Below, piece after piece: positions 9,564 to 16,785 of a DNA stretch of 36,803 bases. The number at the start of each line of letters is the position of its first letter. Position 1 is the first letter of the stretch. The position numbers and the translations under genes are program-made. Origin of the DNA: Lactobacillus gallinarum DSM 10532 = JCM 2011 (lineage in GTDB: Bacteria; Bacillota; Bacilli; Lactobacillales; Lactobacillaceae); assembly GCF_001434975.1 (NCBI RefSeq), contig NZ_AZEL01000046.1, positions 1 to 36,803 of the forward strand. Reading direction: 5' to 3'. The notes below the pieces were generated by a model. That model saw only the letters and a program-made list of their open reading frames with translations, had not been told where the DNA came from and did no database searches.

Positions 9564-10169
9564 TTATAAATTGTCATTGTAGCTATCAGGTACGTCATCA
9601 GCGGGACTAGCTACAGATTTCAAAGTAAAGTTTTGTCCATCATAATTCAAAACAACGATGCCGCAATTGTGATAATGCAATTTGCCTAAGGGATGCAGGC
9701 TGTTCAATGCTTTTCTTAAAAAGTTCATTAAAGCCCCACCATGTGAGACAATTAACACATTTTTACCATCTGGAATATCATTTAACAATCTACGAATTGT
9801 TTTATCCATTCGCTCACTTACTTCGTCTTGAGTTTCACCGCCAAATTGTTTAAAGAAATCTCCGTAAGGCGGTTTAGGATTCAAACTTTCATCATGAGCT
9901 TCGTAGCGACCAAAGGCATACTCTTTTAATCCCTTATCGCGCTTGAATGGCATCTTGTGTTCCGTTATAATTTCCAACGTATCACTCGCTCTTTCAGAGC
10001 TTGAAGAAAAGGCATAATCAAAGTGCACGGGTTTTTCTTTTAAATAATCACGTGTAGCTTCTGCTTGTGCAATTCCTAACGGGGTTAGTGGAGAATCACA
10101 TCTACCTTGAATTTTATGGAAATAATTGAAGAAAGTTTGTCCGTGACGAACTAAATATACTGTAATCAT
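9564..10169 (-). CDS. Histidine phosphatase family protein (phosphoglycerate mutase-like)
   Basis: A 201-residue member of the histidine phosphatase superfamily. VYLVRHGQTFFN at the N-terminus carries the phospho-accepting His of RHG; SSSSERASDT and the late VSHGGALMNFL supply the second active-site Arg/His. Such GpmB-like enzymes act as phosphatases on small phosphorylated metabolites; a glycolytic mutase role is less likely at this length. ATG follows TAGGAG. It diverges from the EEP pseudogene with only 22 bp between start codons, so its promoter must lie inside the neighbour's reading frame. Confidence 0.88.
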   Translation of the reverse strand: MITVYLVRHGQTFFNYFHKIQGRCDSPLTPLGIAQAEATRDYLKEKPVHFDYAFSSSSERASDTLEIITEHKMPFKRDKGLKEYAFGRYEAHDESLNPKPPYGDFFKQFGGETQDEVSERMDKTIRRLLNDIPDGKNVLIVSHGGALMNFLRKALNSLHPLGKLHYHNCGIVVLNYDGQNFTLKSVASPADDVPDSYNDNL

Positions 10170-10191
10170 CGTTTTCTCCTAGAGGTTAAAA

Positions 10192-11023
10192 ATGAAAATA
10201 CTAAAACGAATTGGGATCGGTTTGCTCAGCTTAATCGGTATTTTGCTTGTAGTGATTATCGGTTATGTTGGCTACATGCAAATGCACTATTACCGCATCC
10301 CTGACAACCGCAAATTAACAGTAAAAAACAATCAGGCTAAAAAGCTAAGTTTGTATCATCCATATTCTATTATCACTTATAATGTCAGCTTTGGTGCATA
10401 TAATCACAATTTTGATTTTTTCATGGACAAAGGTGAACTTAAGAACGGCAAAAAACGCAAGGTACCCGCGGTACCGCGTTTTCTAAGCAATCTGTTCTTG
10501 ATTCGACTGATGGTGTTATTAAGACCATGAAAAAACAGAATCCTGACTTTATGCTCTTTTAAGAAATCGATACTCACTCAACACGTAGTCACTACGTCAA
10601 TCAAGTCAATTTAGTTGAACATGCTTTTAAAAATTATGATCATGTTTTTGCCAACAACTTTCATTCAGCTTATCTTGCCTGGCCACTTTATGACCCACAC
10701 GGCAGCGTTCAATCAGGCTTGCTCAGCATGAGTAAATATCACATGCAAAGTGCAATCAGAAGAAAGTTTCCTGTTTCGTCCGCATTCATTTCTAAATTCA
10801 CGGATATTGATCGTTACTTTACAGTTATGCATTACCCTATCAAAGACGGAAAAGAATTAATCGTCATCAACAGCCACATGTCAGCCTATGACAAGGGTGG
10901 TAAAATACGGTCGGCGATGGTTTTATTATTTCGAAAAATATTAAGGCCAAGACTACCGACATCAATACTGATTATCGCTACTCCGATCACAATCCAATAA
11001 GATTGGAATTTAATTTAAGATAA
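10192..11023 (+). pseudogene. Decayed endonuclease/exonuclease/phosphatase family membrane-anchored protein
   Basis: Remains of an EEP-superfamily hydrolase with an N-terminal membrane anchor (LLSLIGILLVVIIGYVGY). Reading across frames gives YSIITYNVSFGAY, then NPDFMLF-stop-EIDTHSTRSHYVNQVN, VINSHMSAYDKGG and finally YRYSDHNPIRLEFNLR, all EEP signatures. Lesions: a frameshift near 10460-10490 at a GGTACC-CGC-GGTACC repeat; a TAA at 10560-10562 where the family has Gln (FQEID); and a deletion near 10905 that fuses KGGKIR directly to the GDGFIISKN tail and removes the GDFN region. With three independent lesions it cannot make the full enzyme. The start, with AGAGG, is intact. Confidence 0.85.
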
Positions 11024-11027
11024 AACT

Positions 11028-11051
11028 AAAAAGCCGTAAAAACGGCTTTTT
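11028..11051. terminator. Bidirectional terminator
   Basis: Stem AAAAAGCCGT/ACGGCTTTTT with AAAA loop between convergent genes. Confidence 0.88.
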
Positions 11052-11056
11052 TATTT

Positions 11057-11875
11057 TTATTCAACATCCAAATATTTAGCCAATACTTTAAGTACACCAT
11101 TTTCATCATTTGATGGTGCTTCGTATTTAGCAACAACTTTGGCTTTTTCATTGGCATTTGCCATGGCATAACTATAACCACAAGCCTTAAGCATGCCAAT
11201 ATCATTTTCACCATCACCAAAGGCAATTAAATCTTTTTGATCAATATGATAGTACTTAAGCATATCAGCTACACCTTTAGCTTTGTTGATGCCTTTGTGT
11301 ACCAAATCGATCGTCATATTGCCGCTGCTAGTACCGCGAACGTAATCGCCATACTTTTCATTGAAACGATCTTGAATAATCGTAGCCAATTCATCATCGG
11401 CAGTCAGACAAACCTTCAAAATAGCATCGCTTGGATCGATATCAGTAAATTTATCGATTTCTTCTACCTTACGATAATAAATTCGAATATCGTCTTTAGT
11501 TGCCTTATCCATGCTCTTCAAGATGTAACAATGATGTTCTGCACTAACCATGATAATTGCTTCTGGATATTCGGTTTGAATAAAGTTGAGTAGTTTTTGA
11601 GCAATATCATAGTTAAGCGCAGTTCTTTTGATTACTTTGCCATCGGCTTCTAGAATTGCACCATTTTCAGATACGTAATCAATTCCACTAGTAAATTCTT
11701 GAAAGTATTCATGTGAACGAATTAATTGATTACCTGTTGCTGAAATAAATGGAATGTTGTTTGCTTGTAATTTTTTTAGGATTTTGCCAAATAGTTCGTG
11801 ATCAAAAGTCTTTTTTTCTGTTAAAAATGTTCCGTCCATATCAACTGCTACGGCTTTAAAAGGAATTGTAGTCAT
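11057..11875 (-). CDS. Cof-type HAD-IIB phosphatase
   Basis: Cytoplasmic sugar-phosphate or FMN-type phosphatase of the Cof subfamily, 272 residues from the chosen start. Motif I is AVDMDGTFL (nucleophile and acid/base Asp), motif II SATGNQ, motif III Lys in GINKAKG, motif IV IAFGDGENDIGML, with a large C2B cap between II and III. A longer frame starts 7 codons upstream, but AAAGG is 8-9 nt before this ATG and the family begins close to the Asp motif. A cre-like site lies about 36 bp upstream. Confidence 0.88.
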   Translation of the reverse strand: MTTIPFKAVAVDMDGTFLTEKKTFDHELFGKILKKLQANNIPFISATGNQLIRSHEYFQEFTSGIDYVSENGAILEADGKVIKRTALNYDIAQKLLNFIQTEYPEAIIMVSAEHHCYILKSMDKATKDDIRIYYRKVEEIDKFTDIDPSDAILKVCLTADDELATIIQDRFNEKYGDYVRGTSSGNMTIDLVHKGINKAKGVADMLKYYHIDQKDLIAFGDGENDIGMLKACGYSYAMANANEKAKVVAKYEAPSNDENGVLKVLAKYLDVE

Positions 11876-11910
11876 TAATATCAACCTTTCTATCATAGTT
11901 TTATCTTACT

Positions 11911-11925
11911 ATGTAAGCGGTTGTC
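11911..11925. promoter_or_regulatory. Candidate cre (CcpA) site
   Basis: ATGTAAGCGGTTGTC matches the cre consensus WTGNAANCGNWNNCW at all fixed positions but one (T for C near the end). It lies just upstream of the HAD phosphatase gene, where CcpA could repress or activate. No experimental support. Confidence 0.35.
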
Positions 11926-12000
11926 TTTCATTATTTACAGGGCAAAATGAAATTTCTTTCACAGGTAATCATATATTTCAGTTTACGCAAGAATTTTTCT

Positions 12001-13923
12001 CTAATCTAATGGGTAACTATAAGGATAATGTGCGGTCTGCGGCACTTGATCCCAGGTTACTGTATGCCCTGCTCCATGAGAACAAAATACAGAGTTTGGT
12101 GTATTTTCTAAATCAGACATAGGATCATAATCTTTCGCTGCAATTATTTCATCCGCATTATGACATAGCAAATATCCTTTGACTACGCATTCAAATATTC
12201 CCTGACCATGAGTATAGCTACGCACTTCAGTCGCATAATCTCGCATCTCACTAACTGGTGCAGATCCATTAATAATCGTTCGATTTCCATTATTTTCAGG
12301 CGTATCGAACTTACCATGCATCCGCTGAATATCATTCAAAGCATGGCCCACTTGATCCTGCTCAACCTCTAAATGAAAATCATACCAAGGCTCAAGCAGC
12401 TGCAGCTCATTTCTAATTTTCAACTCCATCAAACCCTGACGAATGGCGCGATACGTCGCCTCTCTAAAGTCACCACCGACTGAGTGCACTAGACTGCCCT
12501 TCCCACCGATCAAGGTAATTTTCATATCTGTAATTGGCGAGCCGGTTAAAACACCTAAATGTTCCTTAGACTTTAATGCGGTCATGATTTGGCGCTGCCA
12601 ATTTTTAGTTAGAACTTCCAAATCACACTTATTTTCAAAAATAATGCCACTGTTTTCGGAACCTGGTTCAAGGAGTAGGTGAACTTCCGCATAATGGCGC
12701 AATGGTTCAAAGTGTCCGACAGCTTCGATCGGTTTAGTAATTGTTTCTTTATATAAAATATTGCCTTGTTCAAAGCTGATTGCTAAACTAAATCTCTCCT
12801 GCAAAAGCTGCTCTAATATTTCTAACTGGATTTCTCCCATTACTTGGACATGGATCTCTTGTAAATGTTCTGACCAAGTTACATGTAATTGCGGATTTTC
12901 ATCTTCTAAAGCTTTTAACGCCTTTAAACATTCATGAATGTCATGCTCACCAGGATTTACCCGATATGTCAAAACAGGCTTAAAGAACGCGTGCGTATCT
13001 GCCGTGCCAATTCCTTCACCGGGATAAGTATCTTTTAGACCAGTAGCTGCTACAACATCCCCGGCCGTTGCTTCAGGCACCACATTGAACTTGGCGCCGT
13101 TATAGTTGCGTAATTGGTTGATTTTCTCATCACCCAGCATGCTTTTAGCTTTTAAGCTGCCACCTAAAACCCGCAACCATGATAGACGCTCACCTTTTTG
13201 ATCATGGGAAATCTTGAAACATCTTGCCTTAAAGTCTGAACCAAATGCCTTTTCTTTCGTCCATTGATCTAAGCCAGCTAAAAATTCAGGAATGCCAGTA
13301 AGCTTTAATGCTGAACCAAAGAACACAGGGAATACCTGTCTTTGTAAAACCAATTTCTGAATATCAGCCACTTCAATTGCCTGTCCATCTAAATATTTTT
13401 CCAGCAAGTCGTCATCAACTGCAGCGATATTTTCATAAAAATCATCATCGATCTTATTAAAATCAATGCATCCCTGATCAAGATTCTCTTGAATATCAGC
13501 TAAAACCTGCTTGAGATCAATACCCGCAATATCAGTTTTATTAACAAAAATAAAGGTCGGCACGTTATAACGCTGGAGCAGTCGCCATAACGCCTTAGTG
13601 TAACTAACTACACCATCTGTAGCTGAGACCACTAAGATGGCATAATCTAGTACGCCAAGCGTCTCCTCAGTCTGCGCCGCAAAGTCAACGTGCCCTGGGG
13701 TATCCAATAAAGTAACATCTAAATCTTTAGTCGTCAGTTTAGCAGCATGTAAAAAAATCGTAATGCCGCGCTTTTTCTCAAGCGAATTAGTATCTAAAAA
13801 CGCATCTCCATTATCTACTCGGCCCAAATTGCGCAAGTTTCCTGCTGTATAAAGCAGAGCCTCTGATAACGTAGTTTTACCCGCGTCAACGTGAGCTAAT
13901 ATTCCCATTGTAATTTTCTTCAT
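12001..13923 (-). CDS. TetM/EF-G-like translational GTPase
   Basis: A 640-residue ribosome-binding GTPase with the ribosomal-protection (TetM/TetO) domain order. G1 AHVDAGKTT, G2 RGITI, G3 DTPGH and G4 NKTD are intact at the N-terminus, followed by EF-G-like domains II-V. In TetM the domain IV loop that displaces tetracycline reads YSPVSTPADFR; here the aligned region is GGKGSLVHSVGGDFREAT, lacking that signature. So a chromosomal relative with another or weaker ribosome function is more likely than a true tetracycline-resistance gene. ATG follows AAGGTG. A terminator-like hairpin directly before the ribosome site suggests control by attenuation. Confidence 0.87.
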   Translation of the reverse strand: MKKITMGILAHVDAGKTTLSEALLYTAGNLRNLGRVDNGDAFLDTNSLEKKRGITIFLHAAKLTTKDLDVTLLDTPGHVDFAAQTEETLGVLDYAILVVSATDGVVSYTKALWRLLQRYNVPTFIFVNKTDIAGIDLKQVLADIQENLDQGCIDFNKIDDDFYENIAAVDDDLLEKYLDGQAIEVADIQKLVLQRQVFPVFFGSALKLTGIPEFLAGLDQWTKEKAFGSDFKARCFKISHDQKGERLSWLRVLGGSLKAKSMLGDEKINQLRNYNGAKFNVVPEATAGDVVAATGLKDTYPGEGIGTADTHAFFKPVLTYRVNPGEHDIHECLKALKALEDENPQLHVTWSEHLQEIHVQVMGEIQLEILEQLLQERFSLAISFEQGNILYKETITKPIEAVGHFEPLRHYAEVHLLLEPGSENSGIIFENKCDLEVLTKNWQRQIMTALKSKEHLGVLTGSPITDMKITLIGGKGSLVHSVGGDFREATYRAIRQGLMELKIRNELQLLEPWYDFHLEVEQDQVGHALNDIQRMHGKFDTPENNGNRTIINGSAPVSEMRDYATEVRSYTHGQGIFECVVKGYLLCHNADEIIAAKDYDPMSDLENTPNSVFCSHGAGHTVTWDQVPQTAHYPYSYPLD

Positions 13924-13938
13924 TTTTTCACCTTAAAC

Positions 13939-13962
13939 AAAAAAGCGCTGCAATAGCAGAGC
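13939..13962 (-). promoter_or_regulatory. Candidate transcription attenuator in the TetM-like gene leader
   Basis: In minus-strand sense GCTCTGC-TATT-GCAGCGC (one mismatch) is followed by six T, then 15 nt to the ATG. A terminator placed between leader and Shine-Dalgarno is the arrangement of attenuated antibiotic-response genes. Upstream, GACGTGTATACAG can pair with CTGTACGTC, offering an alternative fold. Two short open frames from GTG or TTG near 13996-14001 run across the hairpin, but neither has a clear ribosome site. Confidence 0.45.
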
Positions 13963-14130
13963 CACACGTCGACGTACAGTAACCAGCTGTATACACGTCA
14001 ATTTATAATCTTTATTTTCGTCGTACCTCCAAAGTACGTGAAAAAACTGCTTAAGTTTCTTTTAGATCTTCTAAAGAACTACTTTAAGTAGCAAAACTGG
14101 TCGCCCTCTGGGCGGCTTTTTTAATTAATT
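13963..14130. other. Hairpin-rich intergenic leader region
   Basis: No gene. Several inverted repeats follow one another: CGTAC/GTACG with GGAGG (minus) or CCTCC (plus) in the loop, TTTAGA/TCTAAA, CTACTT/AAGTAG, and GTCGCCC-TCT-GGGCGGC followed by six T on the plus strand (14100-14122). A TATAAT on the plus strand at 14004-14009 lacks a good -35. It may be the leader of the TetM-like gene, or hold a short plus-strand RNA ending at the plus-strand terminator; the sequence does not decide. Confidence 0.4.
14100..14122 (+). terminator. GC-rich terminator, best for the plus strand
   Basis: Stem GTCGCCC/GGGCGGC with TCT loop and T6 on the plus strand. On the minus strand the tail is only AGTTTTGC, so it is a weaker stop for the aldo/keto reductase gene. 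Confidence 0.7.
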
Positions 14131-14133
14131 TCA

Positions 14134-14991
14134 TTAAAAATCAACTTGATCAGGATCGTTAGCCAACTTGCTTGCTCCACGCAAACCATCTAACTTGGCC
14201 ATGTCTTCTGGACTAATTTCAAAATCAAATACATCTGCATTAGCTGCAATATATTTAGGGTGAACTGACTTAGGCAATGGCAAAAATCCATGTTGCAGTG
14301 ACCAACGAATTAACACTTGGGCTGGAGACTTACCATAATGTTCAGCAACTTTACCTACTGTTTCATTACCAAGCAAACCACCTGTACCTAATGGACTGTA
14401 AGCTTCATTAAGCATATTGTATTCCTTGCTTGCTGCAGTAACTTCCGGTTGCAAATCGCTTGGGTTCAAGTAGTTCTGGTTAACAACTGGCTTAATTTCT
14501 GCTGTCTTCATCAATTCATCCAAGTGATGCTTTCTAAAGTTAGACACACCAATTGCACGAATCTTACCAGCTTGGACAGCTTCTTCCATCGCTTGCCAGC
14601 TTTCGGCATTTAACTCTGCCCAATGATCACGCATGTTAGCAGGATTTGGCCAATGAATTAAATACATATCTAAGTAATCCAGACCAAGCTTTTCTAAACT
14701 AGTGTCGATTGCTTTCTTTGTCTTGTCATAGCCGTGATCCGCGTTCCACAACTTAGTAGTAACAAATAAATCATGACGATTAACGCCGCTCTTCTTAATT
14801 GCTTCGCCAACACTTTCTTCATTGCCATAAGCTGCAGCGGTATCAATATGACGGTAGCCAGCGTTCAATGCGGCTAAAACTGATTCCTTGGTTACTTCAC
14901 CACTTGGAGTTTGCCAAGTACCAAAGCCGATTACGGGAATCTTAACGCCATTGTTCAAAGTATAAGTATCTGTAATTGAATGTAATTCCAT
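14134..14991 (-). CDS. Aldo/keto reductase (2,5-diketo-D-gluconate reductase type)
   Basis: NADPH-dependent carbonyl reductase with the AKR (alpha/beta)8 barrel, 285 residues. The catalytic tetrad is visible: Asp and Tyr in HIDTAAAYGNEESVG, Lys in VTTKLWN and His in YLIHWPNP. The family signatures GVSNFRKHHLDEL and PLPKSVHPKYIAAN (cofactor 2'-phosphate site) are present. Substrate range is not deducible; such enzymes reduce methylglyoxal and other aldehydes in lactobacilli. ATG follows AAGGAAA. Monocistronic. Confidence 0.93.
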   Translation of the reverse strand: MELHSITDTYTLNNGVKIPVIGFGTWQTPSGEVTKESVLAALNAGYRHIDTAAAYGNEESVGEAIKKSGVNRHDLFVTTKLWNADHGYDKTKKAIDTSLEKLGLDYLDMYLIHWPNPANMRDHWAELNAESWQAMEEAVQAGKIRAIGVSNFRKHHLDELMKTAEIKPVVNQNYLNPSDLQPEVTAASKEYNMLNEAYSPLGTGGLLGNETVGKVAEHYGKSPAQVLIRWSLQHGFLPLPKSVHPKYIAANADVFDFEISPEDMAKLDGLRGASKLANDPDQVDF

Positions 14992-15103
14992 ATATGTTTT
15001 TCCTTAATTTTTTCTAAAAAAGTTTGCTTTCAAGCTAATCTTATCTGTCTATAACTACTCACATGATAATCTTAAACTAAATAATCAATGTGAGGTGAAT
15101 AAT

Positions 15104-15742
15104 ATGCCTGAAAAATCTTTCTTAATTTTGAAAAGCAACTTAACTGCTTCCGATATTAAACAATTAACCAGCCAATGGGATTTAGATTCTGCTATTTTTG
15201 CTAATTTATTTAGTCAGCTTGATCATATCAACCAAAAACTAAATGCTGTCAAAAGAAAAATAGATTATTTAGATTCCGTTGCACGTGAAACAACTAAAAC
15301 TAAAGAACTTAAAAAAGTTACTGACTTAACTAGAGAACTAGTCTACCTCAAACACACATTAGATGATCAAACAGAAAGCTTACGCTCTTTTGGTGAATAT
15401 CTAAAAAAGAATCAACTTGCTTCCTCTGCCGACATTGCCAGTTTAATGACTAAACAAGCGCAACTGACTAAGATGATCCATGTTTATACGGATCTATTGA
15501 ATTCAATCAGTGGCTTATTCACCGCCATGATGGACAGCCATTTGAATCACTTAGTGAAATATCTGAATTCCGTTGCTTTAATCATTGCTATTCCGACTTT
15601 AATCAGCGGTATCTGGGGCATGAATATTGGTGGCTTACCTGACAGAACCAATAAGAACGGCTTCTGGATTATCATCACAATTGCGGCTATTTTGACAATT
15701 ATTTGGGCAATTATTCTAAAGAAAAAGAAGTACAACGATTAG
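15104..15742 (+). CDS. Short CorA-family magnesium transporter-like protein
   Basis: Two C-terminal membrane segments with the diagnostic IWGMNIGGLP loop (GMN motif) after the first, then a lysine-rich tail, as in CorA divalent-cation channels. The upstream part is a long charged helical region like the CorA stalk helix. At about 212 residues it lacks roughly 90 residues of the usual N-terminal cytoplasmic domain. A GTG three codons earlier overlaps the ribosome site TGAGGTGA, so the ATG is preferred. The good ribosome site at the shortened start suggests a functional compact form rather than a recent break. The stop codon overlaps the convergent HAD gene by 4 bp. Confidence 0.8.
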   Translation: MPEKSFLILKSNLTASDIKQLTSQWDLDSAIFANLFSQLDHINQKLNAVKRKIDYLDSVARETTKTKELKKVTDLTRELVYLKHTLDDQTESLRSFGEYLKKNQLASSADIASLMTKQAQLTKMIHVYTDLLNSISGLFTAMMDSHLNHLVKYLNSVALIIAIPTLISGIWGMNIGGLPDRTNKNGFWIIITIAAILTIIWAIILKKKKYND

Positions 15743-16455
15743 TACTTCTTCTCAAAATCATTTTGCATTAATTTAACAAATTCAGGATAATTTTCCACTT
15801 CAAACTTGGGATGTAAATTCAAGGTGTTTTTACGATGACGGTGATTGTACCAGATACTGTCAAAGCCATATCTTTCAGCTCCTAAAATATCTGATTGTAA
15901 ACCATCGCCAAAAAAGACCGTATCATTAGGACCAATTTCCGTGCGGCTAAAGAAATAGTCAAAGGCATGGACATTAGGTTTAGAATAATGAGCTTCTTCC
16001 GAAGTAACAATTAAATCAAAATATTTCTTCACGCCCGCTAATTCTAAGCGATGATTTTGCATAAACTTTTCGCCATTACTTAAAACGGTTAATTTATAGC
16101 CCTGTTTTTTAGCAAACTTAAGAGTATCTTCTACTCCGGGAAGCAATTGGTGGGCTTCACCAAAGTAGGAACGATATTCATTCATCATCTTTTGACCATC
16201 AATTTCTAAACCGAAATGCTCCTTAATAAAATCGTGAAAAGTCATCTCACTTAGTTCTTCATAGGTTATTTCACCTTGTTCAAGCTCGCGCCATAATCCT
16301 TGATTATAGGCATGATATTGGCGTTGAAGTTCTGGCGTTAATTGCCAGTGATGAACGTTGAAAAGGCTGTGTAAAGCAAAATCTTCCGTAGCAGCAAAGT
16401 CGATGATCGTATCATCTACATCGAAAATAATTTGTTGATAGCGCAATGAAGTCAT
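15739..16455 (-). CDS. YjjG-family HAD hydrolase (noncanonical pyrimidine nucleotidase type)
   Basis: A 238-residue HAD phosphatase with helical cap. IIFDVDDTIIDF is motif I, TVLSNGEKF motif II, HYSKPNVHAFDYFF carries the motif III Lys, and VFFGDGLQSDILGAERYG is motif IV. This is the pattern of YjjG nucleotidases that hydrolyse damaged pyrimidine nucleotides. The ATG lies only 1-2 nt from GAAGGG; the in-frame TTG nine bases later (LRYQQIIFDVDDT) is spaced 10 nt and matches the family N-terminus, so the true start may be 16446. Confidence 0.87.
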   Translation of the reverse strand: MTSLRYQQIIFDVDDTIIDFAATEDFALHSLFNVHHWQLTPELQRQYHAYNQGLWRELEQGEITYEELSEMTFHDFIKEHFGLEIDGQKMMNEYRSYFGEAHQLLPGVEDTLKFAKKQGYKLTVLSNGEKFMQNHRLELAGVKKYFDLIVTSEEAHYSKPNVHAFDYFFSRTEIGPNDTVFFGDGLQSDILGAERYGFDSIWYNHRHRKNTLNLHPKFEVENYPEFVKLMQNDFEKKY

Positions 16456-16470
16456 TCCCTTCTATTTTTT

Positions 16471-16498
16471 ATAGCTGGGTATTAATTATACCAGCTAT
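16471..16498. promoter_or_regulatory. Palindrome overlapping the minus-strand -10 of the HAD gene
   Basis: Arms ATAGCTGG/CCAGCTAT flank a centre that reads TATAAT on the minus strand (16485-16490). It may be an operator on the HAD promoter. It lies 18 bp from the divergent TTGACA promoter of the ABC operon. Confidence 0.4.
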
Positions 16499-16515
16499 CA
16501 TTAAGAAAAAAATAA

Positions 16516-16544
16516 TTGACATCTTTCTCACCTTTCTTTAAAAT
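16516..16544 (+). promoter_or_regulatory. Promoter of the ABC (TrpXYP-type) operon
   Basis: TTGACA, 17-nt spacer, TAAAAT: near-consensus and strong. Transcription would begin about 30 nt before the first leader ORF and over 230 nt before the first structural gene. Confidence 0.8.
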
Positions 16545-16582
16545 TTGAGCAACAAGTATTTTAGACGAAAGGAAGATTTATC

Positions 16583-16627
16583 ATGTTTAAGAATGTAGTA
16601 CTCAATCGTTGGCAATTCCAGCACTAG
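16583..16627 (+). CDS. Leader peptide 1 with one Trp codon
   Basis: ATG to TAG encoding MFKNVVLNRWQFQH, with AAAGGAAG 8 nt upstream. Its only Trp is codon 10. The last coding bases (CCAGCAC, 16618-16624) are complementary to GTGCTGG at 16678-16684, so a ribosome paused at Trp or at the stop would change RNA folding. Known as a strategy of Trp-responsive attenuation; assignment here is by inference. Confidence 0.6.
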   Translation: MFKNVVLNRWQFQH

Positions 16628-16654
16628 AGTTGTTTCTGCACGCTTAAGGTACAG

Positions 16655-16687
16655 ATGCGGCTCATACGATCGCGTCTGTGCTGGTAA
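16655..16687 (+). CDS. Leader mini-ORF 2 ending in Trp-stop
   Basis: ATG to TAA encoding MRLIRSRLCW, with TAAGG 5 nt upstream. The Trp codon is immediately before the stop. The ORF occupies the hairpin ACAGATGCG/CGCGTCTGT, and its TGGTAA end can pair with TTACC at the foot of the first terminator. Ten codons could be chance, but the Trp-stop placement is suggestive. Confidence 0.4.
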   Translation: MRLIRSRLCW

Positions 16688-16703
16688 ATCTTCATGAAAA
16701 TTA

Positions 16704-16770
16704 CCCGCACGGAAAATAAACGTGCGGGTTTTGTTTTAAGCATTTCCCGTCAAGAGGAAATGCTTTTTTT
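16704..16770 (+). terminator. Tandem leader terminators before the ABC operon
   Basis: Terminator 1: CCCGCACG/CGTGCGGG with 9-nt loop and TTTTGTTTT. Terminator 2 immediately after: AAGCATTTCC/GGAAATGCTT with 8-nt loop and T7. Both lie between the leader ORFs and the first gene, so they must be bypassed for operon expression. Confidence 0.85.
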
Positions 16771-16785
16771 GTTTGAGGTTTAAAA

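Noticed and set aside
12001-13923. Tetracycline resistance gene tet(M)/tet(O).
   Set aside because: Domain architecture matches, but the diagnostic domain IV loop is absent and the gene shows no mobile context.
16640-16735. Possible T-box riboswitch before the ABC operon.
   Set aside because: No T-box core sequence and no recognisable stem I; leader ORFs explain the region better.
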